NCBI RefSeq assembly: GCF_029633865.1
Contig: NC_079230.1
Span: 35,495,405-35,559,404 of the forward strand
From: Lampris incognitus
Lineage: Eukaryota; Chordata; Actinopteri; Lampriformes; Lampridae
Reading direction: 5' to 3'
DNA length: 64,000 nt
This document shows, in pieces, positions 11,801-19,949 of the stretch. Position 1 is the first letter of the stretch, and the number at the start of each line of letters is the position of its first letter. The notes under the pieces were generated by a model. It searched no databases. It was not told where the DNA came from and was given only the letters and a program-made list of their open reading frames with translations. The translations under genes and the position numbers were made by a program.

Positions 11801-13558
11801 GAAGACAAGAAGATCATCAAGATAGCACAAAAGCTTCGTGAAGTTCAGATCCCCAAAGATCCCAATCATCATTCTCATGAAGGCTGCAGGGCTATTACAA
11901 AGGCCCTGTGGCATGCGATTGTATTCATGCAACCCAAGGGGAGTCGTGAAAGCAGTGTACTTCTTGTCATCTTCATGCATTGGGATGTTGAAGAAGCCAG
12001 AGGTGAGGTCCATCGTACTAAAGAGGCAGTTACCACCCAGCGCGGCAAGACAGTCCGACTGGTGTGGCAAGGGATGAGCGTCTTTCAAGGTCCGAGCATT
12101 CAGCCATCTGAAATCAGTGCAGATCCGAAGCCCGCCATCCTTCTTCCATACCATAACCAGCGGTGAAGCGTATGCGCTCGAGGACTTCCGGATAATCCCT
12201 TTCTCCTCCATATCAGTGAGAACCTGTCTCAACTTCTGATAGTGGGCTGGGGGAACCCTCCTGTAGGGCAAGCGAAAGGGGCGCTCATCCACCAGATGGA
12301 TGCGATGTGTGTATCCTGTGACCTCGCCACAGTCCAGAGAGTCCCTGGAGAAGATGTCATGGTACTCGGTGAGCAGCTGAGTGAGCTGGGACTTGCATGC
12401 CTCACTAACCTGACAGGAGCTGAGGTCAATGTCACTGAGTCCGAGCTCTGACAAACTCCTAGCCGGCTGGACAGGGGGACAGGCACTATCTGTGGCGTTG
12501 GACTCATGCCTCCCTGCAACTGATTGCAGTCCCTGGAAAACATTAAAGTCCTCAATCGCCAAGCATGGAAACACATCAGCCAACTTGCAGTTCCTTTTCA
12601 GTGTGATGGCTTTGTCAGATGGATTGACAACAGTCATGGGTACCCACCTATCACCCCAGAGCGGTGTGACAAGTCGACCTACGAGGACACTGCGTGGCAT
12701 GGCCTTGGAGTCTGTCGGCTCCACAACAACAGTGCTTCCAGCTGACATAGGCACCTTAGCAGGAAGTCTGCCCCAGACTAAGTGCTCGTGCCTCGGTAAG
12801 AGTGTCACGGCCTGGGTGAGCTTAACAGTACCTATCTTCTCAGGAACTGCACCACCCCTCCAGCGCTCTACATTCGTGAACATGGACAAGAACTGTTCAA
12901 CGTCAGGACTAGACGGATGTTCCTGTCTGGACGCGATGTCCCAGTACTCAGTACCACTCTTGAGTACATGGGCCACATGTTTAATGACGTTTGTGCCGAC
13001 TATCAGATCATCATGCTGACCGGGCACGACCAGAGTGGGTATGACAAAGGAAACACCATAAAGCTGCATGTTGAGGTCATAAAAACCATCAGGCCTAGTC
13101 TCCAGACCACCGCAGCCAATCAAGACAATGTTCTCTTCAGGCTGCTGCTTCTCAGGTAAAACACCCCCAGAGCGGAGCTTCTCTACTGCATTTTCACTGA
13201 TACTGCATGACATAGAGCCAGTATCCAACATGCCATTAAGCTGCACACTCTGGTTGACAAGAACAGGAGCATAGAACAAGTCACTGAAAGCCTGAATCCT
13301 CTGTGTCGCCTGAATGACCATATGCGAACCCTGAGGTGCTTTGGCACACTTGTCTTCATACAAGTGAGCCAGGTCGGAGACATCAGTGAGGGATACATCT
13401 ACATTACCCACACCATCCCTCTCTAGGTGTGGGTTTAGTAGTTTAACGGACGAGACTGACGACCAGCTCTTCCACCAGGCTGAGAACGGAGCTGGTTGGG
13501 CGGCTGAGGGTGAGGACAGTCCCTCTTCCAATGACCAGGAGACAAACAGTTTATACAT
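8876..13558 (-). CDS. pol: Gypsy pol: protease, reverse transcriptase, RNase H, integrase
   Basis: An uninterrupted frame of 1560 codons. Numbered from 13558: aspartic protease with DTGS at 112-115; RT with the catalytic YLDD at 579-582 and MPQGLCNSPAAF before it; RNase H with D (LSVDAS), E (HRLEFMAL) and D (VWTDNN) near 756, 799 and 824; integrase zinc finger with HDHAGH near 1056-1061 and CRRC at 1091-1094. The integrase core has D1123, D1182 and E1218, giving the D,D35E spacing, and a GPY/F-like tail lies near 1400-1440. The ATG at 13558 is probably not used. The frame overlaps gag, and pol is entered by -1 frameshifting at 13447-13441, so the first 37 codons are likely untranslated in this frame. 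All catalytic residues I checked are present. The product acts in the virus-like particle and copies and inserts the element. Confidence 0.93.
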   Translation of the reverse strand: MYKLFVSWSLEEGLSSPSAAQPAPFSAWWKSWSSVSSVKLLNPHLERDGVGNVDVSLTDVSDLAHLYEDKCAKAPQGSHMVIQATQRIQAFSDLFYAPVLVNQSVQLNGMLDTGSMSCSISENAVEKLRSGGVLPEKQQPEENIVLIGCGGLETRPDGFYDLNMQLYGVSFVIPTLVVPGQHDDLIVGTNVIKHVAHVLKSGTEYWDIASRQEHPSSPDVEQFLSMFTNVERWRGGAVPEKIGTVKLTQAVTLLPRHEHLVWGRLPAKVPMSAGSTVVVEPTDSKAMPRSVLVGRLVTPLWGDRWVPMTVVNPSDKAITLKRNCKLADVFPCLAIEDFNVFQGLQSVAGRHESNATDSACPPVQPARSLSELGLSDIDLSSCQVSEACKSQLTQLLTEYHDIFSRDSLDCGEVTGYTHRIHLVDERPFRLPYRRVPPAHYQKLRQVLTDMEEKGIIRKSSSAYASPLVMVWKKDGGLRICTDFRWLNARTLKDAHPLPHQSDCLAALGGNCLFSTMDLTSGFFNIPMHEDDKKYTAFTTPLGLHEYNRMPQGLCNSPAAFMRMMIGIFGDLNFTKLLCYLDDLLVFAPSEVEALSRLRTVFQRLRVNNLKLAPKKCHLLQKRVRFLGHVVDGGGVSVDPSKVEVISNMTVQDLMEGDGCTPSVRRIKSFLGMVFYYQHFLPNCSSVAKPLFALTAGQKRRGRSAKDKKPHGSFRKLTSADWTVECGEAFDLLKTMLLECVVLAHPDFEVPFILSVDASLDGLGAVLSQVPRGESKARPVGFASKSLSASQRKYPAHRLEFMALKWSVCEKFSHWLKGQSFTVWTDNNPLTYLLTKPKLDACEIRWVSKLASYTFDLKHLPGKKNVVADALSRDPFSKPVSQRLLREPYPALVQEADGVEGDSVQDVFRLSCQSQTLSSARSGFACDAAEVRAFCQAKCDWPDASVFTALSLVQHVQHLSGGQDTLPMLSTEELRLSQEQDPCISKVLPFVAVRKRPSRRERHGADQKVLRLLKQWEKLEVNDGVLYRVIKDPVSKQRRSQYVLPLSLKDKALSGIHDHAGHQGQDRTLSLARQRFYWPDMERDIRAYVRCCRRCVFGKTPEPAACAPLESIKTSAPMQLVCMDFWSAEDSKQRSVDVLVVTDHFTKLAHAFPCTNQTAKQVAKKLWDHVFCVYGFPERIHSDQGTNFESNLIAELLKLAGVAKSHTTAYHPMGNGGTERFNRTMGNMLRSLPLQQKQQWPQQIHSLTLAYNATVHETTGYAPFFLMYGRVPRLPVDVMFRQVLHDRHVVDYDSYAQSLLSCLRSAMEIAQKHSTAEQQHQARQYNRHAKGTVLSVGDRVLVANQSERGKRKLADKWENGVYTVVGVNPNIHVYKIQDVEGHTRVVHRNRLLEVNFLPLPELDQGEESSTTSQLLDCAESDEEDSADGLTVSGDAVGLAVSSPRDSPRSEWAEAEEFIPSSLVVSPVGATAPTPPNTHAPHNTHAPHIEASHSLDVGVISHTDSHTEAPHSLDTAVAARTVSRTQVESDGRVRTRTGRVVRSVNRLIESMAQMPFLRSVRV
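13388..13447 (-). promoter_or_regulatory. Programmed -1 ribosomal frameshift signal (slippery heptamer plus pseudoknot)
   Basis: On the minus strand the heptamer G TTA AAC (13447-13441) sits in the gag frame as X XXY YYZ, two codons before the gag stop TAA (13437-13435). A 6-nt spacer, TACTAA, follows. Stem 1 pairs ACCCACACC (13434-13426) with GGTGTGGGT (13414-13406), a perfect 9 bp. Loop 1 is TAGA. Stem 2 pairs GAGGGAT (13421-13415) with ATCCCTC (13394-13388), a perfect 7 bp. No base separates the stems and loop 3 is 11 nt. This is the classic H-type layout. A -1 slip here enters the pol frame exactly. GTTAAAC is the slippery sequence I recall from equine arteritis virus. Confidence 0.88.
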
Positions 13559-14967
13559 CGGTTCTCCCGGCTGCAGTGGGAAAATGTGGAGTGATCCGGA
13601 GACTTACAAACCCTGCACAACCGCTGCGGTGCGTCTGGCACCCGCCCTGCGGCGCTAGCTGGCGGTTGAGTCCGCGTCGGTGTCTGGACCGCAGCGCTAA
13701 CTGGAACCTGAGTCTGCATTGTGACCAAACGGTCTAGCAAGCTCACCAAACTCCTCATATAGTCATCACCGCCAAAGACAGGTGCGGGAGACGGTGTAGG
13801 ACACCTTGCACAAAATGATGTAGATGACGCATGAGCCGGGACGGGAGATGGCACCACCGGCACGGTCATGTTCAAGTCGGGAGCCACGTCGACTACAGGG
13901 ACATGAACCTGTGAATGGAACCTACGCTCTACCGCGCCTGCTTCACGTTGTCCACCTGCAGCAACACGGTACTTCCTCTCCAGCATGTGCTCATCAAGCC
14001 TCTCTTGGATCTCGCTAGCAGACCATTTCCCTGCGGACTTGAACTTAAAAACATTGGCAAGAGACTGATCTGGACAGTGTTTGATAAACATCATGCTTAC
14101 CTCATGGCTTGGCTCTTCAATACTACGGCCTTGCCGCTTCAAGCATTCGTCAGCCACCTCCACTGTCTTATTAAGCCTAATCCAATACTCCATAGCGTCC
14201 TCACCTGGCTTGGGCAGCGTACTGTAAAAGTCCGCCAGGGGCATGCTCGAGTATGTGAAGTCACTAAAGTGTTGCTTCAGTACATCAAAAATAATGTGGG
14301 GGTTCGCTATGTGGTCGACAGATGTGTTGCGCAGCTTTATCCTCACCACGTCCCTTGCTCTCCCCATAAGCTTAGCTAGAATCTCATGTGACTGCTCACT
14401 AACCGGAATGGCTCGCTTCCTCAAATACAAAGTCATAAGGCTCTCCCACTCATGAACTGTAAACTTATCAGAGCTGTCGCCCCTGAAAATAGGAGGCTCC
14501 CTAGCGTCTGTCTGCATCACTACTCTAACACTAGGCACTGTCTCCGAACACTGTTCAGCAGACCTAGCACTGTCTGTGTGTGTGTTTCTAAGCATTTGTG
14601 TTTCCTGCAGCTTAGCAGTGATTGACTCTCCTATCTTCTCTGCTAACCGAGTAATGAGCATGGCTAACTCACCCACTGGCTGCTCGCTGTTACCCAGCAC
14701 AGCCCCTTCGCTGATACCTGGCCTGGCCCGTTCTACGTAGCGTGTGGAGGTGAACTGAGGAGTGCCAAATGTGGTCGGGTCTCTAGGTCCTGGTGCTCTG
14801 GTGTCTGGTTCCCCGCCCTCTAAGAGCTGCCCGAAACTCCTACCTACACCTAGCCGTAAACCCCCACCCACATCTAACTGGTACCCCCTCTCCATAGCAC
14901 ACTGGCGATCCAAAAGATCCTGATCAGCAATGTTACCCCCACCTACGTACGAACCACCCTCTGCCAT
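13435..14967 (-). CDS. gag: Gypsy gag (capsid/nucleocapsid)
   Basis: An intact 510-codon frame starting at ATG 14967. The N-terminus is Gly-rich and unrecognised. A capsid-like helical region includes FTVHEWESLMTLYLRKRAIP and FYSTLPKPGEDAMEYWIRL, similar to retrotransposon gag domains. Near the C-terminus are two Cys/His knuckles: CRVCKSPDHSTFSHC, which has atypical spacing, and CINCLSPGHWKRDC, which fits C-x2-C-x4-H-x4-C. The tail is basic. Gag ends at TAA 13437-13435, inside the frameshift spacer. A fraction of ribosomes should therefore make a Gag-Pol fusion. The overlap with the pol frame is 124 nt. Confidence 0.92.
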   Translation of the reverse strand: MAEGGSYVGGGNIADQDLLDRQCAMERGYQLDVGGGLRLGVGRSFGQLLEGGEPDTRAPGPRDPTTFGTPQFTSTRYVERARPGISEGAVLGNSEQPVGELAMLITRLAEKIGESITAKLQETQMLRNTHTDSARSAEQCSETVPSVRVVMQTDAREPPIFRGDSSDKFTVHEWESLMTLYLRKRAIPVSEQSHEILAKLMGRARDVVRIKLRNTSVDHIANPHIIFDVLKQHFSDFTYSSMPLADFYSTLPKPGEDAMEYWIRLNKTVEVADECLKRQGRSIEEPSHEVSMMFIKHCPDQSLANVFKFKSAGKWSASEIQERLDEHMLERKYRVAAGGQREAGAVERRFHSQVHVPVVDVAPDLNMTVPVVPSPVPAHASSTSFCARCPTPSPAPVFGGDDYMRSLVSLLDRLVTMQTQVPVSAAVQTPTRTQPPASAAGRVPDAPQRLCRVCKSPDHSTFSHCSRENRCINCLSPGHWKRDCPHPQPPNQLRSQPGGRAGRQSRPLNY

Positions 14968-15418
14968 GTTCCTACCTCTAACACTCAGATAAAATAAAAA
15001 ATAAAATAAAAAAGTGAAAAGCTCAATTCATTTAAATAATTGAATCTAGAAATCACTAAGAGATTGAAACAATCACACACAATCAACAAATTCACCAATA
15101 GATTAATCACATATGCACATATCCAGTAGTTTAGATCAATAGATTATTCACACGAGTCCTTCAATCACATCAACATTAACCTTTTTTTTTCCTTTTTTTT
15201 TTCGTGTGTTTTTCTTCCTTCAGTATATACAAATGTCCTGTTCACAAGCCCAGTCCATGGTAACCACAGCTATGACTGTCCAGTGTCCACACAGCTCAAC
15301 TCCAGTCCACTGTAACATGAGCGTACAGTCTGTAGAAATACCTGAGGACGTCTGGGGCTTGATGACGACAGCAGCCTCCCGCGGCGAGAAACTGATGTCA
15401 CTCTCAGAATCCAGGAGG

Positions 15419-15430
15419 GTCACGGCACCA
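15419..15430 (-). promoter_or_regulatory. Primer binding site, probably for tRNA-His
   Basis: One base inside the 5' LTR, the minus strand reads TGGTGCCGTGAC. This is complementary to a tRNA 3' end of GTCACGGCACCA. The acceptor arm TCACGGC plus A-CCA fits vertebrate tRNA-His as I know it. The match is 12 nt. Confidence 0.75.
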
Positions 15431-15431
15431 A

Positions 15432-16148
15432 TGTAACGGGGGCAGTCCTATGCTGTTCTATGCTGGTCAGCCTGCTGCATGCCCGTCACTCTCATCAGTA
15501 GCTCTGCGTTGTGTTCTAGTTGTGTGGGGCCCCAGGTGTTGTGGGGAGCCCTCAGTCTCTCATCATCATCATCATCATGATCAAGGAAGGAGCGGGGACA
15601 CACAGGACTCTATTTGGCCCACCTTGCCATTTATTTTGGTTTCAAACCCTTCGACAACCGTCCAGTCCTCCAGCGGGAGCGGTGTTTCTTACGGACGTGG
15701 GGGTCGAAGTTCAACCACTGCCCGGACTCCACTCGTGTGCGTTGGAAGGAGAAACCGTCCACGGGACTCCGATGTAAGAAAGGATAAACAAGTATTTTAT
15801 CCCACAGCTTGCAGTATCTTCTTACAGGGATACTCAAGGTTACGTTCTCCTCAACCAGCAAAACTGTCCCACGGTAAGAAACACGTGTGGCTCGGCTCGA
15901 TTGCTGCTTGAGACTCCTCCCACAAAACAAAAATGGCCTCTCCCGCGTTCCCTCTTCCGTGTACCTACAAGACCTCTCTCTTAAAGCGACAGTACACGTA
16001 TATGACGGTCGTTGGAAAACATACATAAAAGTAAATAATGACATAAAATAAAATGTAGTAAACACAAATAACAGCACACAGACAGGATTTGGTGATATTT
16101 CATACTCAAACAAAATAAAATAAAAACATTAATTTTAACCTGGTTACA
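15432..16148 (-). repeat. Gypsy 5' LTR (right copy)
   Basis: 717 bp, and the upstream LTR in element orientation, so it should carry the promoter. It is nearly identical to 7852-8571. CTTG at 16149-16152 follows it as the second target duplication. Confidence 0.95.
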
Positions 16149-16964
16149 CTTGCTTGTGTGGTTGTTTTTTTAGTATTACGATTATTTTGTCTATGCCCCA
16201 TACCCAGTGTCGCCGCTAGCTAGCTAAGTGGATTTAGCATCCAGTGCTAGTGTGTTAGCCGATTTGAGTTGTGGAGGCTAGCCAGAAGTCATTGGGCTGC
16301 GCTGGACTGTGAGCTAACTAGGGGGGCCGCTCTGCTCCATTCCTGGGACCTGTCTGCTGTCCAAAGAGGACTCGCTTCATCTGCTCTCCGGCGCTGGGCT
16401 CACCAGGGTTTTTCTGATCACTGCAACCTGCGGCCTTCTTGCGGCTGAGGACGCTAACGTGGAGCCGGCACCTGCCAGCTGCTAGGCTAGCACTACGCCT
16501 TCCATCCTGTGGACTGCACACCGCCTCCCGGTCGAGGGAGCGATGGGTTGTGAGTAACCTGACATTGCATTTATACTGACACACACACACACTTCTATCT
16601 CGTCGCCTGGGCATCGTAGCGGTGGCTGCCTTGCCCTCCGCTCAGAGAGCTGTTTTATGTGCACCAACGGGCCCCAACGGAAAGCGCCGGGTATTTGTGT
16701 GTTCTTTTGATACTTTTCTTCCTGTTTATTGGGACCGGTTGTCACACCCTGTGTAATTTCAATTAATGTACCGATGTCAATAATCTGTTATCGATTTAAG
16801 CATATTGCTATTGTTCATTGGGTGTTAAGCTGTGCGATTCACAGCTAGTGCTACTAACACTGGTCTGTAACGCTACTTAGGCTAAAAGCTACAGCTAGCT
16901 TGAACCTAGGTATCAGGTAGCTCTTTGGGTTTGTTTATTTAATCAACAATACTACACTCGTGTG

Positions 16965-16967
<3 letters not shown>

Positions 16968-17034
<67 letters not shown>
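16968..17034. repeat. (CT)n microsatellite
   Basis: An uninterrupted CT dinucleotide run of about 33 units. Confidence 0.97.
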
Positions 17035-17038
<4 letters not shown>

Positions 17039-17536
17039 TTATCAAATAAATCCTATTATTATTAATTATATTTCGGGTGTATTGGCAGCTCATTTCTGCT
17101 TATGCAAAGCCTAGGTTACTTTTAGAGTGCTGGTAATAAGCTTGTACAGTAATTCAGTACACAGCAGGGTTATAAAATCTGCATTCACCACTATTATAAC
17201 TGATTCACATGTTTGTTTAATTCTGGGAAGATACACCATTCACTAGCCTTAGGTAAGTGTAGTATTTTCCCAGTGGAGGCACCGCGCTACTAAATTGATT
17301 ATTATCTTGGTTAATTATTTCTATTATCATTTATCACTAATATTGTCATTAGCGGCACTAGCCTACTAGTACACAGGAAGTTCAGCCAGCTCACCATTCC
17401 ACCGCTGAGAATTCAGGATCCTGTTGCGCCATTGGATTGGATTGTAACACTTTAGTAACTGGTAGCATTAGGCTTTTGTCTTGTTTAAGTGTGCTTGGCG
17501 TTGCTCGCCAGTGAAAAAGGGGTTACACTTGTATTT

Positions 17537-17539
<3 letters not shown>

Positions 17540-17615
<76 letters not shown>
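17540..17615. repeat. (TA)n microsatellite
   Basis: An uninterrupted TA dinucleotide run of about 38 units. The short ORFs made of Ile/Tyr repeats across it are artefacts. Confidence 0.97.
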
Positions 17616-17621
<6 letters not shown>

Positions 17622-19949
17622 TTGCGAACCATCATATGAATATTGCTACTTACTGTTATTCACTTCCTACATCTATCTACAGTATAATTCGTTGCAACTC
17701 TATTTACCATGTGCCTCGTCCAGATTATTCACACACAGTTAACTCATACTATACCTGACCTTGAGGTAAAATTCTATCCTTACTAAGGAAGGGTTACACG
17801 TGGACAAGTAGGACTTTGGCTATCTGATACTTGCTAGTTAGCTCGCTAGTTTTAGACAAACTATGGGGAAAATCCTACACTATATAAAACATATTTAATT
17901 TAGTTATTTCCATTGGGGAACATTATATATTACGGTGTTCCGGTTAACAACGGATCTGTGATGGCAGTTGGCTGTACTGCTACTGCGGTGATAAACAATG
18001 GAGGGTAGATTCACCAGCGGCTGCTGCTCCTTTAAGGCAGGCGTTCAGAGTGCTGACGGAGGCACTGCTTAGAGTTTCCGGGGTGGAGCCACGTTGGCAG
18101 CAGCAGCCTAGCGGTTGGTTAGCTGCTTGCCAGGAGAGATTGTGCTGTATCGGTATTGTTTTGTGTGGCGAGTAAACGGGATTGACTCGACTCGATCTCT
18201 CCGTCTCCTCATTCCTGCACTCCCACACTACCATATATTATTACACTTGAATAAAATTAATGTTACTGTATTTGGCTAACCAGTTATCAATTTGTTAGCT
18301 TGCTAGCGTAGCTTTACGTAGCCTTGAAATGGAACTCGTGAGCTCGTGATCAGGACATGCTCAGCCGTGGACAGAATTCGTGAACTCTGCGCGCCCAGTA
18401 AATTTCAGCTTTCGAGGTTTTTAATACCGGTAGGGCGTTCACCTGGTGAACCAGGTAAACACACCATATGACCACAGCAGGATGTGGTTTTTAATACCGG
18501 TAGGGCGTTCACCTGGTGAACCAGGTAAACACACCATATGACCACAGCAGGATAAGGTTTTTAATACCGGTAGGGCGTTCACCTGGTGAACCAGGTAAAC
18601 ACAGCATATGACCACAGCAGGAGGTGGTTTTTAATACCGGTAGGGCGTTCACCTGGTGAACCAGGTAAACACACCATATGACCACAGCAGGAGAAGGTTT
18701 TTAATACTGGTAGGGCGTTCAACTGGTGAACAAGGTAAACACACCATATCACCACAGCAGTAGGTGGTTTTTGATACCGGTAGGGCGTTCAACTGGTGAA
18801 CAAGGTAAACACACCATATGACCACAGCAGGAGAAGGTTTTTAATACCGGTAGGGCGTTCACCTGGTGAACCAGGTAAACACACCATATGACCACAGCAG
18901 GAGAAGGTTTTTAATACTGGTAGGGCGTTCAACTGGTGAACAAGGTAAACACACCATATCACCACAGCAGGAGGTGGTTTTTAATACCGGTAGGGCGTTC
19001 AACTGGTGAACAAGGTAAACACACCATATGACCACAGCAGTAGGTGGTTTTTAATACCGGTAGGGCGTTCACCTGGTGAACAAGGTAAACACACCATATG
19101 ACCACAGCAGGAGAAGGTTTTTAATACCGGTAGGGCATTCACCTGGTGAACCAGGTAAACACACCATATGACCACAGCAGGAGGTGGTTTTTAATACCGG
19201 TAGGGCGTTCACCTGGTGAACCAGGTAAACACACCATATGACCACAGCAGTAGGTGGTTTTTGATACCGGTAGGGCGTTCAACTGGTGAACAAGGTAAAC
19301 ACACCATATGACCACAGCAGGATAAGGTTTTTAATACCGGTAGGGCGTTCACCTGGTGAACAAGGTAAACACACCATATGACCACAGCAGGAGAAGGTTT
19401 TTAATACTGGTAGGGCGTTCAACTGGTGAACAAGGTAAACACACCATATCACCACAGCAGTAGGTGGTTTTTAATACCGGTAGCGCGTTCAACTGGTGAA
19501 CAAGGTAAACACACCATATCACCACAGCAGTAGGTGGTTTTTGATACCGGTAGGGCGTTCAACTGGTGAACAAGGTAAACACACCATATGACCACAGCAG
19601 TAGGTGGTTTTTAATACCGGTAGGGCGTTCACCTGGTGAACAAGGTAAACACACCATATGACCACAGCAGGAGAAGGTTTTTAATACCGGTAGGGCATTC
19701 ACCTGGTGAACCAGGTAAACACACCATATGACCACAGCAGGAGAAGGTTTTTAATACTGGTAGGGCGTTCACCTGGTGAACCAGGTAAACACACCATATG
19801 ACCACAGCAGGAGAAGGTTTTTAATACTGGTAGGGCGTTCAACTGGTGAACAAGGTAAACACACCATATCACCACAGCAGTAGGTGGTTTTTAATACCGG
19901 TAGGGTGTTCACCTGGTGAACCAGGTAAACACACCATATGACCACAGCA

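Larger units (their letters stand above)
7852..16148 (-). mobile_element. Complete, young Ty3/Gypsy LTR retrotransposon (8.3 kb)
   Basis: Two direct repeats of 720 and 717 bp (7852-8571 and 15432-16148) bound gag and pol on the minus strand. Each LTR starts TGTAAC and ends GTTACA. The insertion is flanked by CTTG on both sides (7848-7851 and 16149-16152). A tRNA primer site, a polypurine tract, an intact gag frame and an intact protease-RT-RNase H-integrase frame are all present. The two LTRs differ by two substitutions and one CAT unit by my reading, so the insertion is recent. There is no envelope gene. Domain order (protease, RT, RNase H, integrase) identifies Ty3/Gypsy rather than Copia. 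With no visible stop or frameshift apart from the programmed one, the copy may still be competent. Confidence 0.95.
16153..18414. other. Non-coding right flank of the Gypsy insertion, with microsatellites
   Basis: No gene is supported. The stretch contains (CT)n at 16968-17034 and (TA)n at 17540-17615. The part from about 17940 to 18240 is GC-richer, with a run like cgagtaaacgggattgactc followed by a C/T-rich stretch. It looks like an old LTR end, but no partner was found. Confidence 0.4.

Noticed and set aside
13435..13558. ATG at 13558 as the pol start
   Set aside because: It lies inside gag in another frame. The frameshift signal at 13447 explains pol expression better.
17489..17758. ORFs rich in Ile/Tyr
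   Set aside because: Translation of the (TA)n microsatellite.
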